A stretch of 64,000 bases of DNA from Collimonas sp. PA-H2 (GCF_002564105.1 NZ_PDBX01000001.1:806001-870000); one strand, 5' to 3'. Positions 45,331 through 57,508 are shown, counted from the first letter of the stretch. Numbers and translations: made by a program. Notes: generated from the sequence alone by a model not told the origin.

Positions 45331-47124
45331 TTACGCGCTGGCGCGGCCCCGGTCATGGCCATCCTGAGCGCTGCCGCGAGCGCCCTGCCCTGGCTCGCGC
45401 GGCATGGCCGTGACCATGTTGCGGCCGCCATCCTTGGCTTTGTACAAAGCCTGGTCGGCCCGCACGATCAGGTTTTCCAGCGTGTCGTCATGATCAAAAG
45501 CGACCACGCCAAAACTGGCGGTGATCTTGATAGACACACCCTCCTCCAGTTGGAAATGGCAGGCTTCAATCTCGCCGCGCAGTTTCTCTGCAACGGCGCG
45601 CCCCTGCTCCAGGTCGATTTCAGGCAGCATCAGCAAGAACTCTTCGCCGCCGTAACGCGCCAGCAGGTCAACCTTGCGCCGGCAACGCCCGCTCAGCTCC
45701 GCCACCTTGCACAGCACCTGATCGCCAGCCTGATGGCCATGCTGGTCGTTGACGGCCTTGAAGTGATCGACATCCATCAGGATCAGGCTCAGCTGTCGCC
45801 GGTAACGCTGGGCGATGCCGAACTGCTGCTCCCCTTGCGCAAAAAATGCACGCCGGTTCAACAGGCCGGTCAGGAAATCCGTATCGGAAGTGGCCTGCAG
45901 TTGAGCGATCATCTCTTCGCGTTCTTTTTCCAGGCAAATTCTTTCCTGGCTATGCGCTTTCAATACATGGATCGCGCGCATCATGTCGCCGATTTCATCG
46001 TCGTAGCGTGGCGTCGGGATGGCAGTAATCAGGCGTTCGTTGGCCAGGGAAACGAATAAATCGGTGGCGTCGATGATCGGCCTCAGGACGCGCCGCCGTA
46101 TCACGCGCAGCAGCAGCACGAAAGTGCCCAGGGCCAGAAGCGCCAGGCTGACTGTCGCCAGCAAGAAATTACGCGCCCGCAGGTTGCGCTGCTCGGCTTC
46201 ACGAATCATGTCGGTGACGATCAGATCGCGCAGGTGGGGAATCGCCGCCATCCGCGGTACGTAGCTGGCGACCATTTCATCCGGACTCAGGTCGTAGTTT
46301 CCCGAGCTGCGTCCAGTGACAAACAGGTTCGTCAGGAGATCCAAGCCCTCGCCCAGGGAATGATCGCGAATGGTCTGCAGCGCAGCCTTGAAATCCGGCT
46401 TGTGGCTGTAGCCGCGCAGCTGCAGTTCAATCACGGCATACAGCTGGTCGGCCTGCCCAGAGAGTTTGGCGAAGGTATACCTTTCCTGCTCCGTCAGCGG
46501 CCGGCGGGCGACAATCGGCGCGGTCAGGGTCGAGACCATCTGGCCGGCGACATCGCGCAGGCTCGAAGCCAGTTGCGCGCTGTCCACACCGTCATGGAAT
46601 TGCTGATCCGACTGAATGGCGACACTGGAAAGAGCGGCAACGGCCGGCGCAAAAACATCCATGGTGTTCATGATCATGCCAGTGGCGACAACGACCGTTC
46701 CCGGATCGCGCTGCGCTTTTGGCTGGGCCGCCAGCAAATCCACATCCTGGCGCGTAGCGGCCAGCGCCTGCTCTGTCAGCAGCACGTTCCTCATCACCAG
46801 CGCCAGCCAAGGACTGGCCTGGTCCCGCAAAGCCTGCTGCAGGTTGCGTAAAGCCTCATCACTGGCGACACGCACCGGCGCCAACCTGGCGCGTACTGCT
46901 TCTCCGTCCTGCAAGTCTTGCTGGAGCAGCAAATTGGTGACCCCGCGCTCGACGACCAGCTTTTCCTCCACCTGCAGCGCAAGATGCAGTTTTCTGATTA
47001 CCGGAATGCTTTCCGTACTGCGCTCATACACAGTCCACTCGCTATCGACAATTTTGCCGGCGAGAGCCAGGAACAGCAACATCAGCAGCAGGGAAATGAT
47101 CCCGAATAAGCGATTTAGCGACAT
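45331..47124 (-). CDS. Membrane-bound diguanylate cyclase with nitrate-sensor-like input domain and HAMP
   Basis: 597 residues. A membrane helix at 6-23 and another at about 320-341 enclose a helical periplasmic domain, resembling NIT-type sensors (paired helices with LVVERGVTNLLLQQD). HAMP follows at about 342-395, then a GGDEF domain (TDFLTGLLNRRAFF at 415) with active site GGEEF at 492-496. The product-inhibition site R483-xx-D486 lies five residues before it, so it should make c-di-GMP and be feedback-inhibited. The proximity to the polysaccharide cluster may be functional but is unproved. Confidence 0.92.
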   Translation of the reverse strand: MSLNRLFGIISLLLMLLFLALAGKIVDSEWTVYERSTESIPVIRKLHLALQVEEKLVVERGVTNLLLQQDLQDGEAVRARLAPVRVASDEALRNLQQALRDQASPWLALVMRNVLLTEQALAATRQDVDLLAAQPKAQRDPGTVVVATGMIMNTMDVFAPAVAALSSVAIQSDQQFHDGVDSAQLASSLRDVAGQMVSTLTAPIVARRPLTEQERYTFAKLSGQADQLYAVIELQLRGYSHKPDFKAALQTIRDHSLGEGLDLLTNLFVTGRSSGNYDLSPDEMVASYVPRMAAIPHLRDLIVTDMIREAEQRNLRARNFLLATVSLALLALGTFVLLLRVIRRRVLRPIIDATDLFVSLANERLITAIPTPRYDDEIGDMMRAIHVLKAHSQERICLEKEREEMIAQLQATSDTDFLTGLLNRRAFFAQGEQQFGIAQRYRRQLSLILMDVDHFKAVNDQHGHQAGDQVLCKVAELSGRCRRKVDLLARYGGEEFLLMLPEIDLEQGRAVAEKLRGEIEACHFQLEEGVSIKITASFGVVAFDHDDTLENLIVRADQALYKAKDGGRNMVTAMPREPGQGARGSAQDGHDRGRASA

Positions 47125-47285
47125 ACGACCTACGAAATGACATCCGCACGCACCGAAATCGAGTGCGAATGTAATTTATAGTTTTTAATAGTTAAACACT
47201 ATTTGAAAAATATAATCAATAGCTTATCTATTAAATGATCGTATCACAAAACGCTAATATGCCAAGACGAGATCCGGCCGTGAGC

Positions 47286-48434
47286 TCAGGCGCCCAGGCT
47301 GGCGGGCTGCTCCGTCACTCCGCGTATTGCCAGCACATCGCGATATAGCGAGGCATAACTTTCGCCCATCACCCGCGCGGTAAACAATTTCTGGTAGCGT
47401 GCCTGCGCACGCGTCCCCATCGCCTGCGCCTGGTCCGGGTTATCCCATAAGCGTTGCATGGCCGCCCTGAAAGCGTCGGGATCGCTGGGTGGAACCACGA
47501 TGCCGGTTTCGCCGTGGTTGTTGATATAACTGGTACCGGTGCCGATCTCGCTGGAAATCATCGGCTTGCCATACATAGCGCCTTCCAGCAGGGAGATGCC
47601 GAAGGCTTCCGAACGCAGGTGCGATGGAAAGACCAGTGCATAGCATTGCCGCAGCAACGCGACCTTGTCCTCATCGCTGACGATGCCCAGGAATATCACA
47701 TTGCTCAAGCCCTGCTCGGCGACGCGCTGCTTGAGCTCCTGCTCGATCGGACCGGCGCCGACGATCACGATCGGATAATCGGTGCCGCGCGCCGCATCCA
47801 GCAGGATGTGCAAGCCTTTGTAGTAACGGATGGCGCCGACGAACAGGAAGAAACGGCCGCCTATGCGCTGTTGCCATTGCTCCGTCACGGCTTCCGATGG
47901 CGTCGGATAGCTGCTTTTATCGAGACCGATAGGGATAACCTGGGTTTTTTCTCTGTAACCTGCCAGCACCGAACTGGTTTGCAGGTAGTTAGGCGAAGTC
48001 GCCACGACAGCGTCGACGCTGCTCAGGAAGCGATGCATCAAGGGCCGGTAGAGCTGCAGCAGCACTTTGTAGCGCACGATGTCGGAATGATAGGTGACCA
48101 CGCTCGGCTTGTTCATGCGTGTGACGAAATGGGCCAGGTCCATGAACGGCCAGGGGAAATGATAGTGCACCAGATCGACATCCTCTGCCAGCTGCGCGAA
48201 GCGTCTGATGGCGGACAGGGAAAAACCGGTGGAGGCAACCTGCAAGTCCAGCTTGACCCGATGCACCGTGTGTCCGTGAAATTGCAATTCGGCCGGATCC
48301 GGCGCTTCGCTCAGAGTCAGCACTTCGCTTTCAACGCCGCTGGCAGGCGAGCATTTACACAACTGAAATATGGTCTGCTCGATGCCGCCGTACGATTCAG
48401 ATTGATAAGTCTTGTAAAAATGAAGAACTCGCAT
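47286..48434 (-). CDS. wbpZ: GT4 glycosyltransferase, WbpZ-like (D-rhamnan synthesis)
   Basis: 382 residues, GT-B fold. The N-terminus MRVLHFYKTYQSESYGGIEQ with its Gly-rich acceptor loop follows WbpZ of the P. aeruginosa A-band cluster. The C-terminal half has the GT4 nucleotide-sugar motif EAFGISLLEGAMYGKPMISSEIG (E-x7-E). In the A-band system WbpZ is thought to add the first D-rhamnose(s) to the lipid-linked primer; the same is inferred here. Last gene of the cluster, 124 bp after wbpY. Confidence 0.85.
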   Translation of the reverse strand: MRVLHFYKTYQSESYGGIEQTIFQLCKCSPASGVESEVLTLSEAPDPAELQFHGHTVHRVKLDLQVASTGFSLSAIRRFAQLAEDVDLVHYHFPWPFMDLAHFVTRMNKPSVVTYHSDIVRYKVLLQLYRPLMHRFLSSVDAVVATSPNYLQTSSVLAGYREKTQVIPIGLDKSSYPTPSEAVTEQWQQRIGGRFFLFVGAIRYYKGLHILLDAARGTDYPIVIVGAGPIEQELKQRVAEQGLSNVIFLGIVSDEDKVALLRQCYALVFPSHLRSEAFGISLLEGAMYGKPMISSEIGTGTSYINNHGETGIVVPPSDPDAFRAAMQRLWDNPDQAQAMGTRAQARYQKLFTARVMGESYASLYRDVLAIRGVTEQPASLGA

Positions 48435-48558
48435 TGCATCCTCTTATAATTCTGCCGCATCGCTGTCGCGACGAGAAGGGCTATTTTCTGTTGACGTCGA
48501 CTGCGGTCTCTGCACCAGTCTATATCTTTTAATGTTATTTAATATCTACAAATGTTAT

Positions 48559-49701
48559 TTAACTGTTTGCTGCTTGCCGATAAACCTCAGCGGTGATCGT
48601 TGCGCATCTTGTCCAGGAAAACTCCTGCGAGCGCAGCAGGCCAGCGCCGCGCCGTTCTGCCCAGAGTACGTCATCCTCCATCAAGCGCCGCATCTGTTCA
48701 GTCAGGGCGATGTCATCCTGGGGATGGACATAAGTAGCGGCCGCGGCGGCAACTTCAGGCAAACTGGCGCAATCCGATGCGATCACCGGCGTGCCGCTAG
48801 CCATCGCTTCCAGCAAGGGCAGGCCAAAGCCCTCGTATAGTGAAGGGAACACCATGATCCTGGCGGCTGCCGTGACGCAAGCCAGATCGGCCTGGTCCAG
48901 ATAACCCGCAAAGCGTACATGGCCGGCACTCACCGCCTGCGCGAGCGCCCCCTTCAGCTCATCCGCCTGCCAGCCCGCCATGCCGACTACCAACAGAGGA
49001 AAACGCGCGCGCAGCGACGGCGGCAGGCCCGCATGCGCCTTGAGCGTCAGCAGCAGGTTCTTGCGCGGCTCCAGCGTCCCGACAGAAAGAATGAAGCGGC
49101 GATAAGCCAGGCCCATTGCTTGCAGGCGCGGCAGCAGTTCGCGTTCGTCGCGCGGCTGGAAAATGTCAGAACAGGCCAGCGGCGCCAGCACCACCTTCTC
49201 TGGCGGCAGGCCGAACTGCTGCCTGAGCTCTGCGCCGATATAGGCTGAATCAACCAGTATCCGGCTGGCGCGCGCCACGGCGGCCGGCAGGCGCCTTTCA
49301 ATTTCCTTCAAGCGGTCTTGCGGCTGGGTTTGCGGATAATGAATATGCGTCAGATCGTGCACAGTCATCACGGTCGGTCCGGCAAAATCCAGCGGCCACA
49401 GGGTCGGTTCATGATAGACATGTGGACAGATCCTGCGCGCGCCGCGGTCGAAGCAGCGCTGCTCAAGCAGCCGCCGCATCCGGTAGGCAGCCGGCAGCAG
49501 CCGCTTGGCGGCGCCGGCCCAGCGCGCATATCCAGGCATGGCCGCGGCGGCCAGCGCAGGTCGCCAGCCGGCGCCGTAAAAATACTGCATTTCCAGTTCA
49601 GGATGCCGCTGCAAGGCCTGCGCCAGCTCGGCAACATAGTTGCCGATGCCGGTGCGAGGCGCCAGCAGCACCTTGCTATTCAGTGCAATGGTCAGTTTCA
49701 T
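48559..49701 (-). CDS. wbpY: GT4 glycosyltransferase, WbpY-like (D-rhamnan synthesis)
   Basis: 380 residues from ATG 49701; GTG/ATG codons up to 49719 are alternatives, and either start overlaps the end of wbpX. MKLTIALNSKVLLAPRTGIGNYVAEL is the N-terminal pattern of WbpY/WbdB-type rhamnosyl/mannosyltransferases. The donor-site motif is PSLYEGFGLPLLEAMASGTPVIASD. WbpY and WbpX are the polymerising enzymes of D-rhamnan in P. aeruginosa; linkage specificity here cannot be read from sequence. Confidence 0.85.
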   Translation of the reverse strand: MKLTIALNSKVLLAPRTGIGNYVAELAQALQRHPELEMQYFYGAGWRPALAAAAMPGYARWAGAAKRLLPAAYRMRRLLEQRCFDRGARRICPHVYHEPTLWPLDFAGPTVMTVHDLTHIHYPQTQPQDRLKEIERRLPAAVARASRILVDSAYIGAELRQQFGLPPEKVVLAPLACSDIFQPRDERELLPRLQAMGLAYRRFILSVGTLEPRKNLLLTLKAHAGLPPSLRARFPLLVVGMAGWQADELKGALAQAVSAGHVRFAGYLDQADLACVTAAARIMVFPSLYEGFGLPLLEAMASGTPVIASDCASLPEVAAAAATYVHPQDDIALTEQMRRLMEDDVLWAERRGAGLLRSQEFSWTRCATITAEVYRQAANS

Positions 49702-51076
49702 CGCAGACACTTTGCACATGCTTTTGGGGTTTCACCTGCTGCAGAACGCGCTGCACCAGCTGCCGCGCCGAATCTTCCCAGCTGAGCCAGGACCAGTCTT
49801 TCATTTCCTGCAATGCGGGAAAGATGCCGCTGTCTTCAAATTGTGCGACTTGCCGGCCCAGCGATTGCGGCTGGTTCAAATCGAAATAACTGATGAAGTC
49901 GCCGCCGATCTCGTGGAAAACGGGAATGTCGCTGGCCATCACCGGCAAGCCGCGCTGCATGGCTTCCACCAGGGGCAAACCGAAACCTTCCACGAACGAT
50001 GGAAAGACCAGCGCTTTCGCATGGCTATAGGCATACTCCAGCTCGGCGTCGCCAAGATCATTGAACATGTACAACCGCCGCTTCAATTCCGGATGCTTCC
50101 TTACGCGTTCGATCAGGCGTTCATTTTTCCAGCCGATGCGTCCGATAAAGCACAGGACCGCGTCGCTGCCCTCTTCCCACAGCCGCTCAAAGGCATCCAG
50201 CAAATAGGCGTGGTTCTTCCGCGGTTCAATGGTGCTGACCATCAGGTAGACAGAGCGGCCGGACGAGAACAGTTTTTGTAGCGCGGGACGCACCGCTCTG
50301 CCGGCGTCAATCTGGTCGAGTTCGGAACCCAGGTGAAAAAAATCGAACCAGCGGCCGCGGGCCTGCTCGCTTCCCAGCCGCCGCCGCACCTCGGCATGCA
50401 CTTCGTCGCGAATGGTGCCGGATATTGCGATGAAGCCGTTAGCGGTATTGGCGATCCATTCAAACCAGCGATCGAATACCTGCACCAGCGGACCATCGCA
50501 AAATTGCGGGTGGGTCAAGGGAATCAGATCGTAGATGACCGATACGATGGAGACGCCCTGCCGCTGCAGTTTTTCCGCCACCGGAAAGAAATCGGCATGC
50601 CAGGAGGAATCGAGCAGCACCAGGATATCGTCGGCGCGGCACTCCATTTCAACGGCGCGCGGCTGCAGCTCGATGTTTTCCAGGATCTTCTCGGTCAGAT
50701 ACAGCGGCAGCATGAATGAGAAACTCAGCAGACGGCATAGCACGTATGTCACCCGCCTTACGTTATGCGATGCCCGCCATGGCCAGAAGCGCAACAGGCG
50801 CGAGTGGATCAGCCAGTAACGGTTACGCACCTGCACCAGCTTCTGCGCCACCTTCTCCAGTTTCTTCTGCACGCGGCTGCGCCACTCATCGGAATGCCTG
50901 GGCGTCAGCTGCGTGACTTCGAGTATTTTCCCCTGCTTGAAGATGACGGGAATGCAAACCGCTTCATCTTGCACTGCCGGCAGATGATTGATGATATTGC
51001 GCACCACGCGCTGTATCCCGGAATTCATTTCAGGATGATGGAACACATAGGTACATTCGATCAGCAGTCTGCTCAT
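49676..51076 (-). CDS. wbpX: GT4 glycosyltransferase, WbpX-like (D-rhamnan synthesis)
   Basis: 466 residues. MSRLLIECTYVFHHPEMNSGIQRVVRNI is the characteristic WbpX start. An extra helical segment at about 75-150 (rich in Arg/Trp/Leu) inserts in the first Rossmann domain. The donor motif is PSFVEGFGLPLVEAMQRGLPVMASD. Its start overlaps the wzt stop as ATGA, showing translational coupling of export and polymerisation genes. Confidence 0.87.
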   Translation of the reverse strand: MSRLLIECTYVFHHPEMNSGIQRVVRNIINHLPAVQDEAVCIPVIFKQGKILEVTQLTPRHSDEWRSRVQKKLEKVAQKLVQVRNRYWLIHSRLLRFWPWRASHNVRRVTYVLCRLLSFSFMLPLYLTEKILENIELQPRAVEMECRADDILVLLDSSWHADFFPVAEKLQRQGVSIVSVIYDLIPLTHPQFCDGPLVQVFDRWFEWIANTANGFIAISGTIRDEVHAEVRRRLGSEQARGRWFDFFHLGSELDQIDAGRAVRPALQKLFSSGRSVYLMVSTIEPRKNHAYLLDAFERLWEEGSDAVLCFIGRIGWKNERLIERVRKHPELKRRLYMFNDLGDAELEYAYSHAKALVFPSFVEGFGLPLVEAMQRGLPVMASDIPVFHEIGGDFISYFDLNQPQSLGRQVAQFEDSGIFPALQEMKDWSWLSWEDSARQLVQRVLQQVKPQKHVQSVCDETDHCTE

Positions 51077-52329
51077 GCCGCCACTCCATCCGGGCGCATG
51101 CTTGCAGACGACCGTTCAACCGCAATCTCCGCGTCCAGGAATGCGCAGCCGACAAAATCGGGATGGCGGGTATTGATCACATGAAAAATCACGCTGTAGT
51201 CGCGCCACTCATAGTTGGTGTCGAGATGGGAGTCCAGCCGCGACAGGGAAATGGCGATCGAATAACTGCCCTTGCCAAGGTTCATCGGGAAACGGCAGCG
51301 GTATGTGACGTTTTCGCCGGGCTGCAAGTCGGTCTGCGGCATCTCGAGCCGGTGCGTGTTGATGCCGAAGATCGACTGCCCGAGCTTGTCCTTGATCATG
51401 TAACCCATCACCAGGCGCGGCACTTCGGCATTGATCGCAACCCGTACTTCCAGCGTGGCGTAGGCGCCGACTTCCACCACATCCAGCCGCTTGCCTGCGT
51501 CATCCAGCAAATTCACCGACACGATGCTGGCTTCGCCGGTGCCGGAAATCGTTCTCAAGCGGCCGTCGTCAAGACGTTCCTGGCGCACGGTCTGCTGTTC
51601 GCGCTCCGCCAGCATGGCATTATAAAAATCCATGACATCCACCGGATCGCCCTGCATTTCCAGGCGGCCGCGATTGAGCAGGATAGCGCGGTCGCAAATG
51701 GTCTGGATCGCATAACGGTCATGCGAGACAATCAGCAAGGTAGTGCCGGCGCGCCGGAACTCGCGAATCCGCTCAAAACTCTTGTGCTGGAAATAGGCGT
51801 CGCCGACGGACAAGGCTTCATCGACAATCAGCACGTCCGGCCGGCTGGCCGTGGCGACGCTGAACGCCAGCCGCATCTGCATGCCGCTCGAATAGGTGCG
51901 CACCGGCTGGTCGATGTATTCGCCAATCTCGGCGAATGCCTCTATCGCGGGCATCAAGGCCGTTATTTCGTCGTTCCGCAAGCCTTGCAGCTGGCCGGCC
52001 ATGATCGCATTCTGCCTGCCGGTAAAATCGGGATGGAAGCCCATGCCGAGTTCCAGCAGCGCCGCCACCCGCCCCTGGATATCGATAGTGCCCGCGCTAG
52101 CCTGGGTAGTACCGGCAATCAGTTTCAGCAAAGTGCTTTTGCCGGCGCCGTTGATGCCGACGATGCCGACCGCTTCGCCGGCCGCCAGCTGGAAATCGAT
52201 ATCCTGCAAGACCCAGTGCAATTGGTGCCGCGCCCTGGAAAACGGCGAGATCCATTCGGCCAGGCGGGCCCAGCGGCCTTCATATGTCTTATAGGCCTTG
52301 CCGAGCCCTTTAACCGTAACTTTACCCAT
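51073..52329 (-). CDS. wzt: Wzt, ATPase of the O-polysaccharide ABC exporter, with C-terminal carbohydrate-binding extension
   Basis: 418 residues. Walker A is GINGAGKST (58-66), the signature YSSGMQMRL at about 146-154, Walker B DVLIVDEAL, and the H-loop VSHD. Residues from about 265 to 405 form a beta-rich extension, as in Wzt proteins of E. coli O8/O9a, which bind the modified non-reducing end of the finished chain before export. That extension fits the methyltransferases at the upstream end of the cluster. Its ATG shares one base with the wzm stop codon. Confidence 0.95.
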   Translation of the reverse strand: MGKVTVKGLGKAYKTYEGRWARLAEWISPFSRARHQLHWVLQDIDFQLAAGEAVGIVGINGAGKSTLLKLIAGTTQASAGTIDIQGRVAALLELGMGFHPDFTGRQNAIMAGQLQGLRNDEITALMPAIEAFAEIGEYIDQPVRTYSSGMQMRLAFSVATASRPDVLIVDEALSVGDAYFQHKSFERIREFRRAGTTLLIVSHDRYAIQTICDRAILLNRGRLEMQGDPVDVMDFYNAMLAEREQQTVRQERLDDGRLRTISGTGEASIVSVNLLDDAGKRLDVVEVGAYATLEVRVAINAEVPRLVMGYMIKDKLGQSIFGINTHRLEMPQTDLQPGENVTYRCRFPMNLGKGSYSIAISLSRLDSHLDTNYEWRDYSVIFHVINTRHPDFVGCAFLDAEIAVERSSASMRPDGVAA

Positions 52330-53138
52330 CAGAGTTCATCCACCATTTCACCGGCGTGCCTGCGAAACAGCAACATCCCGAAAATGCACAAGGCGACGCT
52401 CAGCAAGGCAACCGCCCACAGGTCGCTCCAATGCGGCCATGCAGCGCTGATGAAAATACCCTGGTAAGCGACGATCAGTGCGCTCATCGGATTAAATTTG
52501 AGCAAGGTCTGCACGCCGGCAGGCAGGGTCGACACCGTATAGACAATCGGCGTAAACCAGAACCAGAACTGCAGCACGATGCCGAACAGCTGGCCGATAT
52601 CGCGGAAGAAGACGTTCAACACGCCGAGCACAATGCCGAGGCCAACCGAAAACAGCACTTGTATCAGCAGCAGCGGCAGCATCGCGAAGAAGACCCAGCC
52701 AGGGAAATTGCCAGAAACCAGCAAGAAACCAAGGAACAAGGCGAAGATGATGGAGAAATTCAAGCCCGCGTTCAGCACCGTAATGATGGGTAGGCAGATG
52801 CGCGGAAAATTGAGCTTCTTGATCATGTTGCCATTTTCCAGGAACACGTTCTGCATGCGCGATACCGTCTCGGTAAAAAAACCCCAGGTCAGCAAGCCTG
52901 CGCAAAGATAAATCCCGTAGGCGAACTGGCTGCCGGCATTCGGCAGACGCGCATGCATGAGCTGCGAAAAAATCACCGTATAGACCACGATCATGGCCAG
53001 CGGATTCAGCACCATCCAGGCGGCGCCCAGCATCGAATTGCGATAGCGCGACTGGAACTCGCGCCTGACGCTGCCGCCAATGAAGCCGCGATAGTGCCAG
53101 ATCGAACGCAACAACGTTTGCGCCTTGCTCTTCTGCAT
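52329..53138 (-). CDS. wzm: Wzm, membrane component of the O-polysaccharide ABC exporter
   Basis: 269 residues from ATG 53138; a GTG at 53168 would overlap manC and add ten residues. About six membrane helices; N-terminal amphipathic region WHYRGFIGGSVRREFQSRYRNSMLGAAWMVLNPL is typical of ABC-2 type polysaccharide exporters. With Wzt it moves undecaprenyl-linked polymer across the inner membrane. Confidence 0.93.
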   Translation of the reverse strand: MQKSKAQTLLRSIWHYRGFIGGSVRREFQSRYRNSMLGAAWMVLNPLAMIVVYTVIFSQLMHARLPNAGSQFAYGIYLCAGLLTWGFFTETVSRMQNVFLENGNMIKKLNFPRICLPIITVLNAGLNFSIIFALFLGFLLVSGNFPGWVFFAMLPLLLIQVLFSVGLGIVLGVLNVFFRDIGQLFGIVLQFWFWFTPIVYTVSTLPAGVQTLLKFNPMSALIVAYQGIFISAAWPHWSDLWAVALLSVALCIFGMLLFRRHAGEMVDEL

Positions 53139-53158
53139 AATGGTCAGCACTTTCAGCA

Positions 53159-54640
53159 CTATTTGCACCTGCCGTATTTGTCGTCAAAGCGCACGATATC
53201 GTCTTCGCCCAGATAGGCGCCGCTCTGCACTTCGATCATGACCAGCTCCAGCAAGCCAGGGTTTTCAAGGCGATGCCGGGTGCCGGCGGGGATGTAGGTC
53301 GACTCGTTGGTGTTGACGTAGATTTCGCGGTCGCCGTTGACCACCTTGGCCATGCCGTGCACCACGACCCAGTGCTCGCTGCGGTGATGATGCATCTGCA
53401 GCGACAGCGATGCGCCCTGCTTGACCACGATGCGCTTGATCTTGAAGTTGGGGCCTTGCTCCAGCAAGGTATAGCTGCCCCACGGGCGGAACACCGTGCG
53501 ATGCAGTTTATAGGTATCGTGCTCGCTGCTCTTGAGCTGCTGCACCACCTTCTTCACGTTCTGCACATGATCCGGATGGGCGATCAGCAAAGCGTCGGGC
53601 GTGTCCACCACGATCAGGTTGTTGACGCCGACAGTCGCCACCAGGCGCTGTTCCGAATAGATGTAATTGTTTTTGCTGTCGATCAGCACCGCCTCGCCCA
53701 GCACCCGGTTTTCCTGTTCGTCAGGCTCCACCAGCTGCCGCAAGGCGCCCCAGGAACCGATATCGTTCCAGTCGAAGCCGGCCGGTATCACCGCCACCTT
53801 GTCGGAGCGTTCCAGCACCGCATAATCGATCGAGATGTCTTGCATCGCCATGAAGCTTGCGCTGTCCAGTTCCTGCAGCAGGACGCCCGCTGAAGGACCG
53901 GCCGGGCTGGCTTCGATGCAAGCGGTAGCCGCCGCCAGGATCTCGGGAGCATGCTTTCCCAGTTCGGCTAGAAAGGCTGACACCGAGAAACAGAAAATGC
54001 CGGCATTCCACAGATGCTTGCCGCTGCTGACAAAGGCGGCGGCGCGCTCGGCATCCGGCTTTTCGATGAAACGCTTTACCTGTGCAGCGCCAGCGCTGTC
54101 GATCTCGGCGCCGCACTCGATATAGCCAAAACCGGTTTCAGGCGTCAGCGGCCGCACGCCGAAGGTCACCAGATGGCCCTGCTTGGCGACTTCCACTGCA
54201 TGCCGCACCGCTTCGGCGAAGCACTCAACGTCCTTGATCAAGTGATCCGCCGGCATCACCACCATGATGGTGTTATCGCCATGCAAGGCGCGCAGTGACA
54301 CTGCCGCCGCCGCGATCGCCGGCGCCGTATTGCGGCCGGCGGGTTCCAGCATGAAATGCGGGCGATGATGGATTCCCAGGTCAGCCGAGATGAATTCGTC
54401 CTTGCTCTGGAAATAATAATCGCGATTCGTCACGCTCAGGATATCGCCGCGGATGCCTAACTGAGCCACCCTCTGATAGGTTTTCTGCAACAGGCTTTTG
54501 CCATCCGGGAGCTTGATGAATGGCTTCGGATGCCCTTCCCGCGAAACCGGCCACAAGCGCGTGCCGGCGCCGCCGGAAAGGACTACCGGCACGATCACTG
54601 CCGTCGCTGTCAATGGAATACCGGGTTCTGGCGTACGCAT
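53159..54640 (-). CDS. manC: Mannose-1-phosphate guanylyltransferase / mannose-6-phosphate isomerase (ManC/WbpW)
   Basis: 493 residues, start after GAGGGAGACCAAG. The N-terminal nucleotidyltransferase has VVLSGGAGTRLWPVSRE (residues 19-33) with the HPKPFI substrate motif, and FIEKPD. The C-terminal cupin isomerase domain has LQMHHHRSEHWVVVHG. The bifunctional enzyme makes mannose-6-P from fructose-6-P and GDP-mannose from mannose-1-P. It supplies Gmd; corresponds to wbpW of the A-band locus. Twelve bases separate it from gmd. Confidence 0.96.
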   Translation of the reverse strand: MRTPEPGIPLTATAVIVPVVLSGGAGTRLWPVSREGHPKPFIKLPDGKSLLQKTYQRVAQLGIRGDILSVTNRDYYFQSKDEFISADLGIHHRPHFMLEPAGRNTAPAIAAAAVSLRALHGDNTIMVVMPADHLIKDVECFAEAVRHAVEVAKQGHLVTFGVRPLTPETGFGYIECGAEIDSAGAAQVKRFIEKPDAERAAAFVSSGKHLWNAGIFCFSVSAFLAELGKHAPEILAAATACIEASPAGPSAGVLLQELDSASFMAMQDISIDYAVLERSDKVAVIPAGFDWNDIGSWGALRQLVEPDEQENRVLGEAVLIDSKNNYIYSEQRLVATVGVNNLIVVDTPDALLIAHPDHVQNVKKVVQQLKSSEHDTYKLHRTVFRPWGSYTLLEQGPNFKIKRIVVKQGASLSLQMHHHRSEHWVVVHGMAKVVNGDREIYVNTNESTYIPAGTRHRLENPGLLELVMIEVQSGAYLGEDDIVRFDDKYGRCK

Positions 54641-54652
54641 CTTGGTCTCCCT

Positions 54653-56612
<1,960 letters not shown>

Positions 56613-56664
56613 TGCAGTCGTTCCTTCCCTGCAGTTGTGCGTTTAAAAACCTGCGCCGCAGCCA

Positions 56665-57507
56665 TCATGGCTTACGCGCAATGATGACCTGGCTCTTCGG
56701 CATGAAGTCATTCAAGGTATTCCTGACCTGTTCGCCATTCGGGCTGTCCATCAAGGTTTCCCAGGTCCTGGCCCAGCTTTCCAGCAAGGGATGGCGGGCG
56801 TCGCTCAGGTCAACCTTGCAGACCCAGAAAAACAGCCACCAGACCGACCAGTAAAAGCCGTAATACTCGTGCCGCTCGACCAGCAAGCCGGCGTCGGTTA
56901 CCATTTTTTCAAATTCGTCGCGCTGGATGATGCGGATGTGGTTGGGTTTCTCGAAATGCGAAGCCGGCGCCACTTTCTTTTGCAAATGCTCCTGCACCGG
57001 ATCGGGCACCGACAACAGGTAGTGCGCGCCGGACTTACCGACCCGCACCAGCTCGCTCAGGAACTGCGCCGTATCGTCGACGTGCTCCAGTACTTCCATG
57101 CAGATCACCTTGGATGCAATGCCGCTTTCCAGCGCCAGCGGATTAGCATCGCCCACCACGCCTTGCACCAGCCGCGCCGGCGTCCCTGCCAGCCGTTGCC
57201 GGGTAGCCTCTACCTTGCCGGCATCGATATCCGCCACGATCACGTGGGCGCCGCGATGCGCGCAAAACAGCGAATTGCCGCCGTCGCCGCAGCCGATATC
57301 CAGCACCACGTCATCGGCGTGAATCACAAAACCGCGATACAGCTCGTCGCTCTCCTGCAGATACCAGCCGCTGGCGAGCGCGTCGCGCAAGCCGATATGA
57401 AAGGAATCGACGGGCGCCGCCGGCGCTGCCTGGCTTGCCGGCGCAGGCGCAGGGATCGCCAGCTCGCTCTTGCCGATGCCGAACAGCTTGCTGAAAAATT
57501 TCTTCAT
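56665..57507 (-). CDS. SAM-dependent methyltransferase, first of a paralogous pair
   Basis: 280 residues from ATG 57507, one base after the acyltransferase stop codon. SAM motif VLDIGCGDGG, acidic VADID at strand 2 and MEVLEHVDD at motif IV-V identify a class I methyltransferase. An Ala/Pro-rich N-terminal linker (19-33) precedes the core. It is plainly related to the enzyme at 58717 (shared SGW--QES-EL--GF, VPDPV-E-LQK--AP-SHF-KPNHI, MPKSQ-IIARKP). In the equivalent P. aeruginosa position such enzymes are linked to O-methylation of D-rhamnose; inferred here. Confidence 0.85.
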   Translation of the reverse strand: MKKFFSKLFGIGKSELAIPAPAPASQAAPAAPVDSFHIGLRDALASGWYLQESDELYRGFVIHADDVVLDIGCGDGGNSLFCAHRGAHVIVADIDAGKVEATRQRLAGTPARLVQGVVGDANPLALESGIASKVICMEVLEHVDDTAQFLSELVRVGKSGAHYLLSVPDPVQEHLQKKVAPASHFEKPNHIRIIQRDEFEKMVTDAGLLVERHEYYGFYWSVWWLFFWVCKVDLSDARHPLLESWARTWETLMDSPNGEQVRNTLNDFMPKSQVIIARKP

Positions 57508-57508
57508 G